A stretch of 64,000 nt of DNA from Burkholderia lata (lineage in GTDB: Bacteria > Pseudomonadota > Gammaproteobacteria > Burkholderiales > Burkholderiaceae): assembly GCF_902499335.1 (NCBI RefSeq), contig NZ_CABVQK010000011.1:1-64000 (forward strand), read 5' to 3'. Positions 44,448-53,212 of this stretch are shown in pieces. The notes beneath the pieces were generated by a model that was not told the DNA's origin, searched no databases, and saw nothing but the letters and a program-made list of their open reading frames with translations. The position numbers were made by a program, and so were the translations under genes. Within the stretch, counting starts at the first letter, position 1; the number at the start of each line of letters is the position of its first letter.

Positions 44448-46568
44448 ATGACGTCATCGAGCCGCCGCCGTTTCCTGCATACCGTCGCACAATCCGCGGG
44501 CGCCGCCGTCGCGCTCAACACCTTCCCCGAATCGATCCGCCGCGCGCTCGCGATTCCCGCCGCGCGCGGCACCGGCACGATCCGCGATGTCGAGCACATC
44601 GTCGTGTTCATGCAGGAAAACCGCTCGTTCGATCATTACTTCGGACACCTGCGCGGCGTGCGCGGCTACAACGACCGCTTCCCGATCCCGCTGCCGAACG
44701 GCAAGCCGGTGTGGTACCAGCCGTCGAAGGCCGACCCGGGCAAGCCGGTGCTGCCGTTCCGGCTGAACACGCTGACGACGAGCGCGCAGTGCGTCGGCGA
44801 CCTCGACCACTCGTGGTACAAGACGCACGCGGCGATCGACGGCGGCCGCTACGACCAGTGGCCCGCGAACAAGACCGACATGACGATGGGCTATCACGTG
44901 CGCGAGGACATCCCGTTCCACTACGCGCTCGCCGATGCGTTCACCGTGTGCGACAACTACTTCTGCTCGCTGCCGGGACCGACGCACCCGAACCGCTCGT
45001 ACCTGATGACGGGCACCGTCGACCCGACCGGCAAGTTCGGCGGCCCGCTGCTCGACAACAGCGACTATGTCGACGGCGACGGGCCGCCCGCCTACCAGCT
45101 GCTGTCGTGGACGACCTTTCCCGAGCGTCTCGAAGCACGCGGCGTGTCGTGGCAGATCTACCAGCAGGGCACGACGGGCAGCGATCCGTACAACGGCAAC
45201 TACGGCACGAACGTGCTGCAGAACTTCGCGAATTTCATCAACGCGAAGCCCGGTTCGTCGCTGTACCAGCGCGCGCAGACAGTGCGCACGCTCGACAACC
45301 TGAAGGACGACGTGATCAACGACCGGCTGCCGCAGGTGTCGTGGCTGTGCCCGCCGGCGGCGTTCTCCGAGCATCCGAAATACACGCCCGCGTACGGCGC
45401 GAACTACACGTCGCAGATCCTCGACGCGCTCACGTCGAACCCGGACGTATGGCGCAAGACCGTGCTGTTCATCATGTACGACGAGAACGACGGCTTCTTC
45501 GACCACATCGTGCCGCCGCAGCCGCCGACGTCGGCCGCGCAGGGCGCGTCGACCGTGACGACCGACGGCGAGCTGCACACGGTCGTGAACCCCGGCCGCG
45601 GCGGCAGCTACACGGCCGACGGCCTGCCGTACGGCCTCGGGCCGCGCGTGCCGATGACGGTCGTGTCGCCGTGGACGAAGGGCGGCTTCGTGTGCTCGCA
45701 GGTGTTCGACCACACGTCGGTGATCCGCTTCATCGGCGAGCGCTTCGGCATCGACGAACCGAACATCACGCCGTGGCGCCGCACCGTGTGCGGCGACCTC
45801 ACCGCCGCATTCGACTTCCGCTCGTCCGACGCGTCGTTCCCGCCGCTGCCCGACACGAGCCAGTACCGCTCGATCGCCGACCAGCAATGCACGTCGCAGC
45901 CCGCGCCGACCGTGCCCGCGACGCCGTCGCCGATCGACCCGCAGGAGCCCGGCGTGCGGCCGGCACGTGCGTTGCCGTACGAGCTGCACGTGAACGCGAG
46001 CATTGATGGCGGGACCCGGCTGCGCATCGAGTTCGCGAACCGCGGCAACCAGGGCGCGCACTTTCACGTGTATGCGACGAACCGCACCGACGGCCCGTGG
46101 CGCTACACGGTCGGCGCGCGCCGCGTACTGCATGCGGACTTCGACCTGACGGTGACAAACGGGGCATACACGTTCGCGGTGTACGGGCCGAACGGCTTCG
46201 TGCGCGTGTTCTCGGGCAACGTATCGGCCCCGGCCACGCCGCATCGCAACCCCGCGCAGCCGGAAGTGAAGGCCGGCTACGACGTCGCGAACGGGAACCT
46301 GTACCTGAAGCTGCGCAACCACGGCGGGGCCCACGTCACGCTGACGCTGACCGACAACGCGTACGGCGCGCCGTCGCGGCAGGTGACGCTGCATGGCGGC
46401 GACGAGCGCGTCGAACAGTGGGCACTCGCGTCGAGCCACCAATGGTATGACGTGACGGTGAGCGACGGCGCGGCGGGCACCTTCTCGCGCCGCTTCGCGG
46501 GCCACGTCGAGAACGGCCGTCCGAGCTATTCGGATCCGGCCGCGGTGCGGCCCGTCTCCGCGACGTAA
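44448..46568 (+). CDS. plcN: Phospholipase C, phosphocholine-specific type
   Basis: A 706-residue secreted phospholipase C of the acid-phosphatase/PLC superfamily. The N terminus SSRRRFLHTVAQSAGAAVALN is a twin-arginine signal. The catalytic domain starts VEHIVVFMQENRSFDHYFGHLRGVRG, with the metal-binding and nucleophile motifs ENRSFDHYFG and later YDENDGFFDHI. Two C-terminal beta-sandwich repeats (DUF756 type) occupy about residues 500-690. Burkholderia carry several such enzymes with or without hemolytic activity; which one this is cannot be told, so the symbol is tentative. GAGGTG precedes the ATG. Confidence 0.9.
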   Translation: MTSSSRRRFLHTVAQSAGAAVALNTFPESIRRALAIPAARGTGTIRDVEHIVVFMQENRSFDHYFGHLRGVRGYNDRFPIPLPNGKPVWYQPSKADPGKPVLPFRLNTLTTSAQCVGDLDHSWYKTHAAIDGGRYDQWPANKTDMTMGYHVREDIPFHYALADAFTVCDNYFCSLPGPTHPNRSYLMTGTVDPTGKFGGPLLDNSDYVDGDGPPAYQLLSWTTFPERLEARGVSWQIYQQGTTGSDPYNGNYGTNVLQNFANFINAKPGSSLYQRAQTVRTLDNLKDDVINDRLPQVSWLCPPAAFSEHPKYTPAYGANYTSQILDALTSNPDVWRKTVLFIMYDENDGFFDHIVPPQPPTSAAQGASTVTTDGELHTVVNPGRGGSYTADGLPYGLGPRVPMTVVSPWTKGGFVCSQVFDHTSVIRFIGERFGIDEPNITPWRRTVCGDLTAAFDFRSSDASFPPLPDTSQYRSIADQQCTSQPAPTVPATPSPIDPQEPGVRPARALPYELHVNASIDGGTRLRIEFANRGNQGAHFHVYATNRTDGPWRYTVGARRVLHADFDLTVTNGAYTFAVYGPNGFVRVFSGNVSAPATPHRNPAQPEVKAGYDVANGNLYLKLRNHGGAHVTLTLTDNAYGAPSRQVTLHGGDERVEQWALASSHQWYDVTVSDGAAGTFSRRFAGHVENGRPSYSDPAAVRPVSAT

Positions 46569-46628
46569 GCGCGACGGCGCGTCGTGGCACGGCACCTGCC
46601 GTGCCGCGCGCGCCGCCCGCCCGGCCCG

Positions 46629-47252
46629 TCAGACCGCGTGCGCGAGCGCGCGGTCGACGAGCGCGGCTTCGAAGCCGTCGTCCGCATCGCGAAAGCGCAG
46701 CGGTGCCGCGCAGTGGACGAGCGTGTCGATGAAGTACTTCGCGCGCGGCCACGGCCCGAAGCCGGCCGCCGTGTTGATGTGCCCGGCATCGCCGAGGTTC
46801 ACGAACGCGCTGCCCAAGTGCTGCGCGAGCGTGCGCGCGTCGCCGAGCGGCATCCACGGATCGGTCTCGCTGCCGATCACGATCGACGGCACCGCGAGCC
46901 GGCGCGCGTCGAACGGCCCGGCAAACGTGAATTTCTTCGGACTGGCGGGCGCGACGAGCAGCACGCCCGCGACATCGCCCGTATGCGGCCACTGCGCGAG
47001 CGCATGCGCGGCCGCGAGGCAGCCGAAGCTGTGCGCGGCCAGCACGAACGGGCCGCGTTCGCGGTCGAGCAATGCGCGCACCGATTGCGCCCAGCGCGCG
47101 AGATCGGGCGCGTCCCAGTCGTCCTGCTCGACGCGCAGCGAGCGCGGGAACTGCCGTTCGAGCCAGGTCTGCCAGTGAGCGCCCTCGCTGCCGTGCAGGC
47201 CCGGAACGGTCACGAGCCGCGGCGGCCACGCCGATTTGCTGCATGCGCGCAT
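46629..47252 (-). CDS. RBBP9/YdeN-family alpha/beta hydrolase
   Basis: A 207-residue serine hydrolase fold. VTVPGLHGSEGAHWQTWLE is the family N terminus; the nucleophile is in AAHSFGCLAA, the Asp in ETDPWMPL and the His in GDAGHINTAAGFG. The substrate is unknown. It ends 60 bases from the convergent phospholipase C gene. Confidence 0.9.
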   Translation of the reverse strand: MRACSKSAWPPRLVTVPGLHGSEGAHWQTWLERQFPRSLRVEQDDWDAPDLARWAQSVRALLDRERGPFVLAAHSFGCLAAAHALAQWPHTGDVAGVLLVAPASPKKFTFAGPFDARRLAVPSIVIGSETDPWMPLGDARTLAQHLGSAFVNLGDAGHINTAAGFGPWPRAKYFIDTLVHCAAPLRFRDADDGFEAALVDRALAHAV

Positions 47253-47627
47253 GATTGCCCTCGCTTGCTTGAAGACGGGATTCGATTGTGGCGCGGCGTC
47301 CCCGGCGGCCGAACCAATATTTTGTGCTTTGCTTGTGCGTGGGCCGGCCATCCGTCGGACGGCGCCCCGGGGTCGACCATCCGGGGACGCGCCCCGATGC
47401 GGCCACCCACGCCGGTCGCCCGCCCCGCGCACCGGCGCGCGATGCGCCGCGAAACCGTAGAATGTGGGCTTCCCGTCAGCTTCACACGGAACCGGGGCCA
47501 GGCGTCGACGCGCCGGGCGCCCGGTCGTCAGGAGACGTCCGATGTCCGCTACGCCCGCCGGCGCGCTGCGCCCGGCTCTTCTCGCCGTTCCCGTGACGCG
47601 CCTCGCCGGCGCGCGCGCCGTCATCCA
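47253..47627. other. Divergent intergenic region upstream of ghrA
   Basis: 375 bases without a credible gene. TAGAAT at 47458-47463 could be a -10 hexamer for the rightward operon, about 165 bases from the ATG, but no good -35 accompanies it. No dyads of note. Confidence 0.45.
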
Positions 47628-48569
47628 ATGAAAATCCTGTTCCATTCTCCGCACCAGGAAGCCGGCGCGTGGCGCGACGAGATCGCGCATGCGCTGCCGG
47701 AAGCCGAACTGCGCGCGTGGCAGCCGGGCGACACGGCCGCCGCCGACTACGCACTCGTCTGGCGCGCGCCGCGCGAATTCTTCGCCCCGCGCGACGGCCT
47801 GCGCGCGATCTTCAACCTCGGTGCCGGCGTCGATGCGCTGCTCGCGCTCGAGCACGCGCATCCGGGCACGCTGCCGCCGCACGTGCCGCTCGTGCGGCTG
47901 GAAGATTCGGGCATGGCGCAACAGATGGTCGAATACGCGACGCACGCGGTGCTGCGTTACCTGCGCCGCTTCGACGAATACGAAGCGTTGCAGCGCGAGC
48001 GCCGCTGGCAGCCGCTCGAACCGCATGCGCGCGCAAGCTTCACCGTCGCCGTGCTCGGCCTCGGCGTGCTCGGCGCGCAGGTCGCGCTCGCGCTCGCCGC
48101 GCTCGGCCTGCCCGTGCGCGGATACAGCCGCAGCGCGAAGCAGCTCGACGGCGTCGCGACCTTCGCCGGCGACGGCGCATTCGATGCGTGCATCGACGGC
48201 GCGAAGGTGCTCGTCAACCTGCTGCCGAGCACGCCCGACACCGACGGCATCCTGTCGTCGCGCACGTTCGCACGGCTCGCGCCCGGCGCGTATGTCGTCA
48301 ACGTCGCGCGCGGCGCGCATCTCGTCGAGGCCGACCTGCTCGACGCGCTCTCGAGCGGCCAGGTAGCCGCCGCAACGCTCGACGTATTCCATTGCGAGCC
48401 GCTGCCGGAAGACCATCCGTTCTGGCATACGCCGCGCATCACGATCACGCCGCACAGCTCGGCCGAGACGCTGCGCGATGAAGCCATCGCGCAGATCGCC
48501 GGCAAGATCCGCGCGCTCGAGCGCGGCGAGCGCATCGGCGGCATCGTCGACTACGCACGCGGCTACTGA
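47628..48569 (+). CDS. ghrA: Glyoxylate/hydroxypyruvate reductase A
   Basis: A 313-residue D-2-hydroxyacid dehydrogenase. The GhrA-type N terminus (MKILFHSPHQEAGAWRDEI), the dinucleotide fold VLGLGVLGAQVALAL, NVARGAHLVEADLL with the catalytic Arg and ITPHSSAET with the His are present. It reduces glyoxylate and hydroxypyruvate with NADPH. It is the first gene of a unit continuing with HMG-CoA lyase (26 bases on). Confidence 0.92.
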   Translation: MKILFHSPHQEAGAWRDEIAHALPEAELRAWQPGDTAAADYALVWRAPREFFAPRDGLRAIFNLGAGVDALLALEHAHPGTLPPHVPLVRLEDSGMAQQMVEYATHAVLRYLRRFDEYEALQRERRWQPLEPHARASFTVAVLGLGVLGAQVALALAALGLPVRGYSRSAKQLDGVATFAGDGAFDACIDGAKVLVNLLPSTPDTDGILSSRTFARLAPGAYVVNVARGAHLVEADLLDALSSGQVAAATLDVFHCEPLPEDHPFWHTPRITITPHSSAETLRDEAIAQIAGKIRALERGERIGGIVDYARGY

Positions 48570-48595
48570 ACCTACAAGCAAACCAGGAGACAACC

Positions 48596-49528
48596 ATGAC
48601 GTTCCCCACCGCCGTCAAGATCGTCGAAGTCGGCCCGCGCGACGGGCTGCAGAACGAGAAGACCTTCGTGCCGACCGACGTGAAGATCGCGCTCGTCGAC
48701 CGGCTGTCGCACGCCGGCTTCCGCAACATCGAGGCCGCGTCGTTCGTGTCGCCGAAATGGGTGCCGCAGATGGCCGACGGCGCCGACGTGATGGCCGGCA
48801 TCGAGCGCCGCGCGGGCACCGTGTACTCGGTACTCACGCCGAACCTGAAGGGGTTCGAGAATGCGGTCGCCGCGCGCGCCGACGAAGTCGTGATCTTCGG
48901 CGCGGCAAGCGAGGCGTTCTCGCAGCGGAACATCAACTGCAGCATCGCGGAGAGCATCGCGCGCTTCGAGCCCGTCGCGAAGGCGGCGAAGGATGCGGGC
49001 CTGCGGCTGCGCGGCAGCGTGTCGTGCACGCTCGGCTGCCCGTACCAGGGCGAAGTGCCGGTCGCATCGGTCGTCGACGTCGTCGAGCGCTTCGCGGCGC
49101 TCGGCTGCGACGAGATCGACATCGCCGACACGATCGGCGTCGGCACGCCGAAGCGCACGCGCGAAGTGCTCTCGGCCGTCACGCGCGTGTTCCCGCGCGA
49201 ACGCCTGTCGGGCCACTTCCACGACACCTACGGCCAGGCACTCGCGAACATCTACGCGGCACTGTTCGAAGGGATCGAGATCTTCCACGCGTCGGTCGCG
49301 GGCCTCGGCGGCTGCCCGTACGCGAAGGGCGCGACCGGCAACGTCGCGACCGAGGACGTGCTGTACCTGATGCAGGGCCTCGGTATCGACACCGGCATCG
49401 ATCTCGCGCAGGTCGTCGCCGCCGGCGACTTCATCTCGAACGCGATCGGCCGCGCGAACGTGTCGCGCGCCGGTCGCGCACTGCTCGCCAAGGCGCAGAG
49501 CGCGGCCGACGCCGCGAACTGCGTATGA
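48596..49528 (+). CDS. Hydroxymethylglutaryl-CoA lyase
   Basis: A 310-residue TIM-barrel lyase that splits HMG-CoA to acetyl-CoA and acetoacetate at the end of leucine breakdown. VEVGPRDGLQNEK carries the catalytic Arg-Asp, HFHDTYGQAL the metal-binding His, and GLGGCPYAKGATGNVATED the active-site Cys loop. AGGAGA precedes the ATG. The stop overlaps the start of the next gene (ATGA). Confidence 0.95.
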   Translation: MTFPTAVKIVEVGPRDGLQNEKTFVPTDVKIALVDRLSHAGFRNIEAASFVSPKWVPQMADGADVMAGIERRAGTVYSVLTPNLKGFENAVAARADEVVIFGAASEAFSQRNINCSIAESIARFEPVAKAAKDAGLRLRGSVSCTLGCPYQGEVPVASVVDVVERFAALGCDEIDIADTIGVGTPKRTREVLSAVTRVFPRERLSGHFHDTYGQALANIYAALFEGIEIFHASVAGLGGCPYAKGATGNVATEDVLYLMQGLGIDTGIDLAQVVAAGDFISNAIGRANVSRAGRALLAKAQSAADAANCV

Positions 49529-50061
49529 CCCCGGTATTCGATGGATTCCTCAAGATGACGACACCCGCTTCATTCGATTCCCTCCCCGATTCCGCGCGAC
49601 GCGTCGCGCTGCTGCTGCGCGAACGCGGCCATGCGAAAGGCATCGTGATGCTCGCCGAAACCGGCAAGACGTCGGCCGAGGCCGCGGCCGGGCTCGGCTG
49701 CTCGGTCGCGCAGATCGCGAAGTCGATCCTGTTTCGCCGCCAGTCGGACGGCGCGCCGGTGCTCGTGGTCGCGAGCGGCGTCAATCGCGTCGACGAGAAG
49801 AAGGTCGCCGCGCAGGTCGGCGCGGTCGGCCGCGCGGACGCGAAGTTCGTGCGCGACAACACCGGCTATGCGATCGGCGGCGTCTGCCCGATCGGTCATC
49901 TCGTCGACCCCGTCACGCTGATCGACGCCGACCTGCTCGAGCTCGACAGCCTGTGGGCGGCCGCCGGCCATCCGCACGCGGTGTTCAACCTGTCGCCGAA
50001 CGAACTCGTGTCGCTGACGGGCGCGCCGGTCGCGGACGTCGCGCTGCGGGAGCCCGCATGA
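49525..50061 (+). CDS. YbaK/EbsC-family prolyl-tRNA editing protein
   Basis: A 178-residue protein of the YbaK family, which hydrolyses mischarged Cys- or Ala-tRNA(Pro). The conserved K in QIAKSILFRR and GGVCPIGH are visible. The start is either ATG at 49525 (overlapping the lyase stop) or at 49555; the overlap favours coupling, but the extra ten residues are not family-conserved. The stop overlaps the DUF1289 start. Confidence 0.88.
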   Translation: MTPVFDGFLKMTTPASFDSLPDSARRVALLLRERGHAKGIVMLAETGKTSAEAAAGLGCSVAQIAKSILFRRQSDGAPVLVVASGVNRVDEKKVAAQVGAVGRADAKFVRDNTGYAIGGVCPIGHLVDPVTLIDADLLELDSLWAAAGHPHAVFNLSPNELVSLTGAPVADVALREPA

Positions 50062-50270
50062 GCGACGTGCCGGTGATGGTGACGGTCGGCACGGTCGCGT
50101 CGCCGTGCACCGACGTATGCCGGATCGATCCGCGCACCGACTGGTGCGCGGGTTGCCTGCGCACGCGCGACGAGATCAAGGGGTGGCGTGCATCGGACGA
50201 CGACGCGAGGCGCGCGTTACTCGCGCGGCTCGATGCGCGGCGGCGTCTGCTGGCGAGAAGCGGCGCATAA
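50058..50270 (+). CDS. DUF1289 domain protein
   Basis: A 70-residue protein with four cysteines in SPCTDVCRIDPRTDWCAGCLRT, the DUF1289 (Fe-S or zinc cluster) signature. Function unknown; it often accompanies oxidoreductase or YbaK genes. It overlaps the ybaK stop by four bases and is the last gene of the ghrA unit. Confidence 0.88.
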   Translation: MSDVPVMVTVGTVASPCTDVCRIDPRTDWCAGCLRTRDEIKGWRASDDDARRALLARLDARRRLLARSGA

Positions 50271-50302
50271 AAAAAAGCCGTTCAGCCTGACGGGCGAACG
50301 GC
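50271..50302 (-). terminator. Hairpin terminator, mainly for DMT transporter gene
   Basis: GCCGTTC (50277-50283) pairs with GAACGGC (50296-50302), with further GCC/GGC pairs inside. The A run on the left makes a T run for the minus strand; for the plus-strand operon it lacks a following T run and would be weak. 50303-50512 between it and the leftward gene holds nothing else recognised. Confidence 0.75.
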
Positions 50303-50512
50303 ATGAGATTGGAATCCTGTGAACGTGATCAACGTCACAGCCCGCATCATACGAGCGACGCGACCGCATCGCATCGGGTGTTTCCCTACAACTTCTTACA
50401 GCGTCTTCCACGCGCATGCGCGCACGGCTTTCGCTCGCAATACGCGTTCCTGAAACACGCATTCGACGAACCGCTGCGCTGCCCCGCAGCGGCGCCGAAC
50501 CGCACGACCGTT

Positions 50513-51415
50513 TCAGTTGCCGACCGCCGCGCGACGCGCGGGCACGATTCGCCAGCCGAGATTCACGCCGGCCGCCGCGAGCAGGATCAGCAGCGCGCCG
50601 ACCACCTGCGTCCACGCGAGCGTCTGCCCGAACGCAACGTGATCGACGACGATCGCGACGACCGGATAGACGAACGACAGCGCACCGGTCATCGCGGTCG
50701 GCAACTTCTGGATCGCGCCGTACAGCAGCACATACATCAGACCTGTGTTCACGACGCCGAGCACGACGAGATCGAGCCACTGCCCGGCGGTCGCCGGCAA
50801 CGTGCCGAAGTGCGCGAACGGCGCGAGCAGCAGGACACCGAGGCCGGCTTGCAGCAGCGCGAGCAGGTGCGGCGGCGTGCCCTTCAGGTGCTTCGTGACG
50901 ATCGACGAGATCGCATACAGAAAGGCCGCACCGAGCGACAGCGCGACACCTTCCAGATATTCGCCCGGCACCGCGAGCACGGCCGGCTCGACACGCACCA
51001 CGGCGACGAGCCCGACGAATGCGAGCGCGAGCCACGCGACCGTCGACGCGGTGATCCGCTCGCGGAACACGATCGCGCCGAGCGCGACGAGCATGAACGG
51101 CTGCGTGTTGTAGACGGCGGTCGCCATCGAGATCGATGCGCGCGAATAGGCGGCGAACAGCAGCAGCCAGTTCGCGACGATCGCGACGCTGCCGAGCGTC
51201 GCAAGCGCGAGCATCCGCGGCGAGAACAGCGCGCGGCGCAGGAAGCCGAACGCCGCGCAGACGATCGCGAGCGTCGCGGCACCGAACAGGCAGCGGAAGA
51301 ACACGACGTTCGTCAGCGGCTGCTGCGACGACATCACGAGCCAGCCGATCGTGCCGGACATCATCATCGCGACGACCATCTCGGCGGCGCCGCGGCGAAT
51401 TTCATTCGAAGCCAT
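50513..51415 (-). CDS. DMT/EamA-family transporter
   Basis: A 300-residue inner-membrane protein with ten hydrophobic segments in two EamA repeats (about residues 10-140 and 155-285). Such carriers export amino acids or metabolites. It is divergent from an Lrp/AsnC regulator across a 112-bp region with an 18-bp dyad, the common arrangement for amino-acid exporters controlled by Lrp-type proteins. Confidence 0.9.
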   Translation of the reverse strand: MASNEIRRGAAEMVVAMMMSGTIGWLVMSSQQPLTNVVFFRCLFGAATLAIVCAAFGFLRRALFSPRMLALATLGSVAIVANWLLLFAAYSRASISMATAVYNTQPFMLVALGAIVFRERITASTVAWLALAFVGLVAVVRVEPAVLAVPGEYLEGVALSLGAAFLYAISSIVTKHLKGTPPHLLALLQAGLGVLLLAPFAHFGTLPATAGQWLDLVVLGVVNTGLMYVLLYGAIQKLPTAMTGALSFVYPVVAIVVDHVAFGQTLAWTQVVGALLILLAAAGVNLGWRIVPARRAAVGN

Positions 51416-51491
51416 CGTGAACTCCGTTCAGAAGAGTGGATGACTTCGATTCTAGAAACTTGCTTTCGCGGCAACCACGTCTAAACTGAAG

Positions 51492-51509
51492 TGAATCGAC
51501 CGATTCACC
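51492..51509. promoter_or_regulatory. 18-bp dyad, putative Lrp/AsnC operator
   Basis: GTGAATCGACCGATTCAC has perfect 8-bp arms around AC. A second inverted pair, TTGCTTTCG (51460-51468) and CGAAAGCAA (51513-51521), brackets it. Both lie in the shared promoter of the EamA and Lrp-type genes. Confidence 0.65.
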
Positions 51510-51527
51510 TTCGAAAGCAAAGCGATC

Positions 51528-52019
51528 ATGCCGAAACGCCTTTCCCCGCCCGCCATCGCGTCGCTCGACGCGACCGACCGCGCGATCCTCGCGGCGCTGG
51601 CCGACGACGCGCGCATCGCAACCAGCGAACTCGCCCGGCAGATCGGGCTGTCGGCGCCCGCGACCGCCGACCGCGTGCGTCGGCTCGAGGCGCAAGGGGT
51701 GATCGCCGCGTTCACCGTCGAGCTCGACCCGCGCGCGCTCGGCTACACGCTGCAGGCGATCGTCCGCGTGAAGCCGCTGCCGGGCCAGTTGCATCTCGTC
51801 GAAGAGATGCTGCGGCGGATTCCCGAATTCGTGGAGTGCGACAAGGTGACCGGCGACGACTGCTTCATCTGCCGGCTCTACCTGCGCACGATCGAGCACC
51901 TCGACGACATCCTGTCGAAAGTGACGGAGCGCGCAGAGACGAGCACGGCGATCGTCAAATCGACGCCGGTGCCGCGCCGGCTGCCGCCGCTCGTCGAGGA
52001 CGACAGCGCGCACCGCTGA
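51528..52019 (+). CDS. Lrp/AsnC-family transcriptional regulator
   Basis: A 163-residue regulator: helix-turn-helix (LDATDRAILAALADDARIATSELARQIGLS, then ATADRVRRLEAQGVI) followed by the RAM ligand-binding domain. Likely senses an amino acid and controls the divergent EamA exporter and itself through the 18-bp dyad. Confidence 0.93.
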   Translation: MPKRLSPPAIASLDATDRAILAALADDARIATSELARQIGLSAPATADRVRRLEAQGVIAAFTVELDPRALGYTLQAIVRVKPLPGQLHLVEEMLRRIPEFVECDKVTGDDCFICRLYLRTIEHLDDILSKVTERAETSTAIVKSTPVPRRLPPLVEDDSAHR

Positions 52020-52049
52020 GCAGCCGGTACGCGCGCCGCCCGCGTGCCG

Positions 52050-52946
52050 TCAGGCCGCCGCGTCGCGCGCCTCGAAGAACGCGAGCAGTTCGTCGATCAG
52101 CGCGACGGGCGCCTCTTCCGGAATGTAGTGTCCGCACTCGAGCGCGCGGCCGCTGACGTCGCGTGCGACGCGACGCCATTCATCGAGCGGATCGAAGCAG
52201 CGGCCGACAATCCCGTTCTCGCCCCACAGCACGCGCAGCGGGCACGCGACCTTGTTGCCGCGCTCGAGATCCGCACGGTCGTGCTCGAGATCGATCGTCG
52301 CGGACGCGCGGTAGTCCTCGCACATCGCATGCACGGCGCCCGGCTGCGCGAGCGCGGCCCGGTACGCGGCGAGCGCCTCGGGCGCGAACGGGGCAAGCCC
52401 GGCGGACCGGTTGCCCATCACGCGCTCGATATACGCATCGGTATGCGCGCCGACCAGCGTCTCCGGCAGCGGCTCCGGCTGGATCAGGAAGAACCAGTGG
52501 AAATACGCAGTCGCGAACGCGCGATCGGTTTTCTCGTACATCGCGAGCGTCGGCGCGATGTCGAGCAGCATCATCCGCTCGACGGCGTCCGGATGATCGA
52601 GCGCGAGCCGGTGCGCGACCCGCGCGCCGCGATCGTGCGCGCACACGTGGAAGTGCTCGAAGCCGAAATGCCGCATCACGGCGACCTGATCGGCGGCCAT
52701 CGCACGTTTCGAATACGGCGCATGCTGCGCGTCGCTCGGCGGCTTGCCCGACGCGCCGTAACCGCGCAGGTCGGTGGCGATCACCGTGAAATGATTCGCG
52801 AGCGTCGCGGCAATGCGATGCCAGATCATGTGGGTTTGCGGATGTCCGTGCAGCAACAGGAGCGGCGGACCCGCGCCTCCTTTGACACCGAAGATGTCGG
52901 TGTCCTGCACCGTCACGCGAAACGGTGCAAACGCCTCAAACGACAT
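52050..52946 (-). CDS. Fluoroacetate-dehalogenase-like alpha/beta hydrolase
   Basis: A 298-residue hydrolase whose active site matches fluoroacetate dehalogenase residue by residue: nucleophile D105 in HDRGAR, R106 and R109 for the carboxylate, D129 in LLDIAP, H150-W151 and Y212 (in DYRAS) for the halide, and H273 in CGHYIPEE. The general epoxide-hydrolase/haloalkane-dehalogenase fold is shared, but the H-W pair followed by LIQPEPLPE is specific. It should hydrolyse fluoroacetate or chloroacetate to glycolate. No transporter or glycolate gene is adjacent. Confidence 0.87.
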   Translation of the reverse strand: MSFEAFAPFRVTVQDTDIFGVKGGAGPPLLLLHGHPQTHMIWHRIAATLANHFTVIATDLRGYGASGKPPSDAQHAPYSKRAMAADQVAVMRHFGFEHFHVCAHDRGARVAHRLALDHPDAVERMMLLDIAPTLAMYEKTDRAFATAYFHWFFLIQPEPLPETLVGAHTDAYIERVMGNRSAGLAPFAPEALAAYRAALAQPGAVHAMCEDYRASATIDLEHDRADLERGNKVACPLRVLWGENGIVGRCFDPLDEWRRVARDVSGRALECGHYIPEEAPVALIDELLAFFEARDAAA

Positions 52947-53093
52947 GGTTTGTTTCTCGTTGGTTTGTTATGGCGTTTATTTTAGGAGCGCTTGCGCATC
53001 TACACAGCGGGGCAACAGCCAGAATCCCTAGAAAGAGAACACTCACTCGATTGCCGGCACACCGCGCATTTTGTTAAGCTCGCGTAGAATCGC

Positions 53094-53107
53094 ACGATCG
53101 TTCGTGT
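53094..53107. promoter_or_regulatory. Dyad CACGA-TCGT-TCGTG upstream of nitronate monooxygenase
   Basis: CACGATCGTTCGTG, 5-bp inverted arms around a 4-base centre, lies about 105 bases upstream of the monooxygenase start, in the divergent region 52947-53212. It could be a TetR-type operator; no regulator is adjacent. Confidence 0.35.
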
Positions 53108-53212
53108 TAATAAGAGCGACCTCGTTTCGCAGCTACACTCGAATCACCGTTCGACCGTAAAGCATGGCGTCGGCGCGACCGCGCGACCGCCCCTGGAGAC
53201 TGGAGACATCAC

